The notes beneath the pieces were generated by a model that saw only the letters and a program-made list of their open reading frames with translations, searched no databases and was not told the DNA's origin. Below are positions 13,093 through 13,868 of a stretch of 13,868 nt of DNA, one piece after another (within the stretch, counting starts at the first letter, position 1; every line of letters begins with the position of its first letter). This stretch comes from CAZLBC01 sp964557575 (GTDB lineage Bacteria > Planctomycetota > Phycisphaerae > SM23-33). The position numbers were made by a program, and so were the translations under genes. The stretch covers positions 1-13,868 of the forward strand of contig CAZLBC010000112.1 of assembly GCA_964557575.1 (NCBI GenBank), given 5' to 3'.

Positions 13093-13320
13093 ACCCATCA
13101 CAGCCCATCGACGCGCCTCGCGCCCTGATTCCGGCAGGCCCCAACGGTTCGGGCAAGACCACCTTCGCCACGGAATACCTCACAGCCGAGGGCCATTGTC
13201 CGACATTTCTCAACGCGGCCTTGATCGCTGCCGGTTTGTCACCATTCGCGCCGGAGAAGGCCAACATCACCGCCATGCGGCTGATGGCCGAACGCATCCG
13301 CGAGTGTGTCGATCACGCGC
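13089..13320 (+). pseudogene. Truncated zeta toxin with lost catalytic Asp
   Basis: The first ~75 residues match the intact zeta (GSGKTTFATEYLTAEGHCPT, FAPEKANITAMRLMAERIR). Two damaging changes are present: NAAL replaces NADL, removing the catalytic Asp44, and Pro replaces Leu15 in the strand before the P-loop. Similarity stops at about 13311; the rest of the frame to 13424 is unrelated. From codon 15 on it resembles the 6332 copy rather than the 8733 copy. Confidence 0.9.
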
Positions 13321-13468
13321 ATGGCATCGTGTCCGCGACTCGTCGCCGTTTTACGGCCCGGAACTCGGCGTTGTTGTGCGCCTGGTGCATGAAGACCGCG
13401 ACGGGCCGGTGTTTGTGCTGGTGATGCGCCTGGACCCCCAGAAGCTGGAGCTGACGCCGCTGCAATGA
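13313..13468 (+). pseudogene. 3' end of an unidentified gene
   Basis: In a frame different from zeta, the bases read PFYGPELGVVVRLVHEDRDG and then PVFVLVMRLDPQKLELTPLQ before TGA at 13466-13468. Strong G/C at third positions and the alternating hydrophobic strands look coding. The 5' part is absent, replaced by the zeta remnant. No family recognised. It probably belongs to a gene of the original locus or of a lost element. Confidence 0.5.
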
Positions 13469-13525
13469 CAGCGTCAGCACGTTCAACCGAACGAAAACAC
13501 GAGACCTCAGAAAGAACGGTGAATC

Positions 13526-13868
13526 ATGCCGGGATTGCCGAGTACCCGTAACGTCTACCGCATGTTAAGTGTCGCGATCGCCTTGGTGATGATCTTAATT
13601 CACATAGCCACGGGGCGCGCCGACGAACCGGGCTTCGCGGCGAAGCCGACGGTCACACGGGGAGACGGAAAGACGCTTATCGCCTTTGAGGTCACCGAGC
13701 CGACCGGCGTGGAGGTCGCGATCGTCGACGCCGAAGGCACAATCGTCCGCCACCTCGTCGCCGGTCGACTCGGGGACAACCCGCCGGCGCCGCTGAAGGC
13801 CGGGTCGCTGAATCAGCGGATCGAGTGGGACGGCAAGGACGACCACGGCGAACCGGCGACGGGCGGCC
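13526..13868 (+). CDS. Secreted protein with FlgD-Ig-like domain, partial (runs off the window)
   Basis: 114 codons are visible and no stop occurs before the edge. The N-terminus is a signal peptide: basic start, hydrophobic MLSVAIALVMILIHIATG, and probable cleavage after GRA at about residue 32. The mature part reads as an Ig-like beta sandwich of the FlgD type: FEVTEPTGVEVAIVDAEGTI, VRHLVAGRLGDNPP and IEWDGKDDHGEPATGG. This motif set is common at the start of large secreted proteins in Planctomycetes and related phyla. Its ribosome site is weak (AAGAACGG). The role of the remainder cannot be seen. Confidence 0.82.
   Translation, partial: MPGLPSTRNVYRMLSVAIALVMILIHIATGRADEPGFAAKPTVTRGDGKTLIAFEVTEPTGVEVAIVDAEGTIVRHLVAGRLGDNPPAPLKAGSLNQRIEWDGKDDHGEPATGG

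Larger units (their letters stand above)
12779..13130 (+). repeat. Module repeat, copy 3
   Basis: A 310-bp copy from GAGCTT to the zeta ATG at 13089, with identity to copy 2 continuing through the first 14 zeta codons. The 12 bases at its left edge, CTTGGGGAGCTT, match the tRNA 3' end CTCGAGGAGCTT at 10 positions, a possible trace of an attachment site. This is the right boundary of the accessory region. Confidence 0.9.

Noticed and set aside
13450..13478. Inverted repeat GCTGACGC / GCGTCAGC as a terminator
   Set aside because: Eight-bp arms but a 13-base loop and no T-tract; spans a stop codon and gives no support for termination.

Overview
The window is GC-rich and bacterial, and I read it as planctomycete-like or from a close relative. 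The case rests on the secreted FlgD-Ig-like protein that begins at the right edge, on the GC-rich third positions of the better genes, and on heavy genome decay with many mobile-element scars. This is inference; there is no rRNA or marker gene to settle it.

Layout. (1) 289-2252, + strand: a two-gene AbiE-type (type IV) toxin-antitoxin pair, preceded by two copies of a TTTCCG-N4-CGGAAW operator and a -10 box placed so close to the ATG that the mRNA may be leaderless. (2) 2337-4949, - strand: a complete zinc/manganese ABC uptake operon (binding lipoprotein, ATPase, permease) with overlapping genes. (3) 5211-5283, + strand: tRNA-Asn(GTT) with a good promoter. (4) 5281-13088: an accessory hot spot next to the tRNA, built around three copies of a roughly 310-bp module. 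The first copy starts at the last bases of the tRNA. Each copy holds a short hairpin, an intrinsic terminator, a roughly 70-codon leader ORF containing a perfect 29-nt palindrome, and then a toxin gene or toxin operon joined by an overlapping start codon. (5) 13526-end, + strand: the start of a secreted protein.

Between module copies 1 and 2 lie a coupled MNT-HEPN-zeta-small-ORF operon and a large serine recombinase interrupted by one in-frame TGA. Between copies 2 and 3 lie a wrecked zeta gene, the stub of the same small ORF and, on the opposite strand, a decayed defence operon: HTH protein, DUF262 fused to what looks like a helicase C-terminus, AAA ATPase, DUF4276 TOPRIM-like protein, and only the first 60 codons of a DNA methyltransferase. 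A tandem pair of about 205-bp non-coding repeats follows; its central stem shows compensatory base changes, so it may be a structured RNA. After copy 3 comes a third zeta gene, truncated and lacking its catalytic Asp.

The most novel candidates are: the module itself (tRNA-anchored, repeated, with a possible attenuator and a leader ORF whose central substitutions between copies are all synonymous), the four-gene coupled toxin operon, and the covarying tandem repeat. Function for these is inferred from sequence organisation only.
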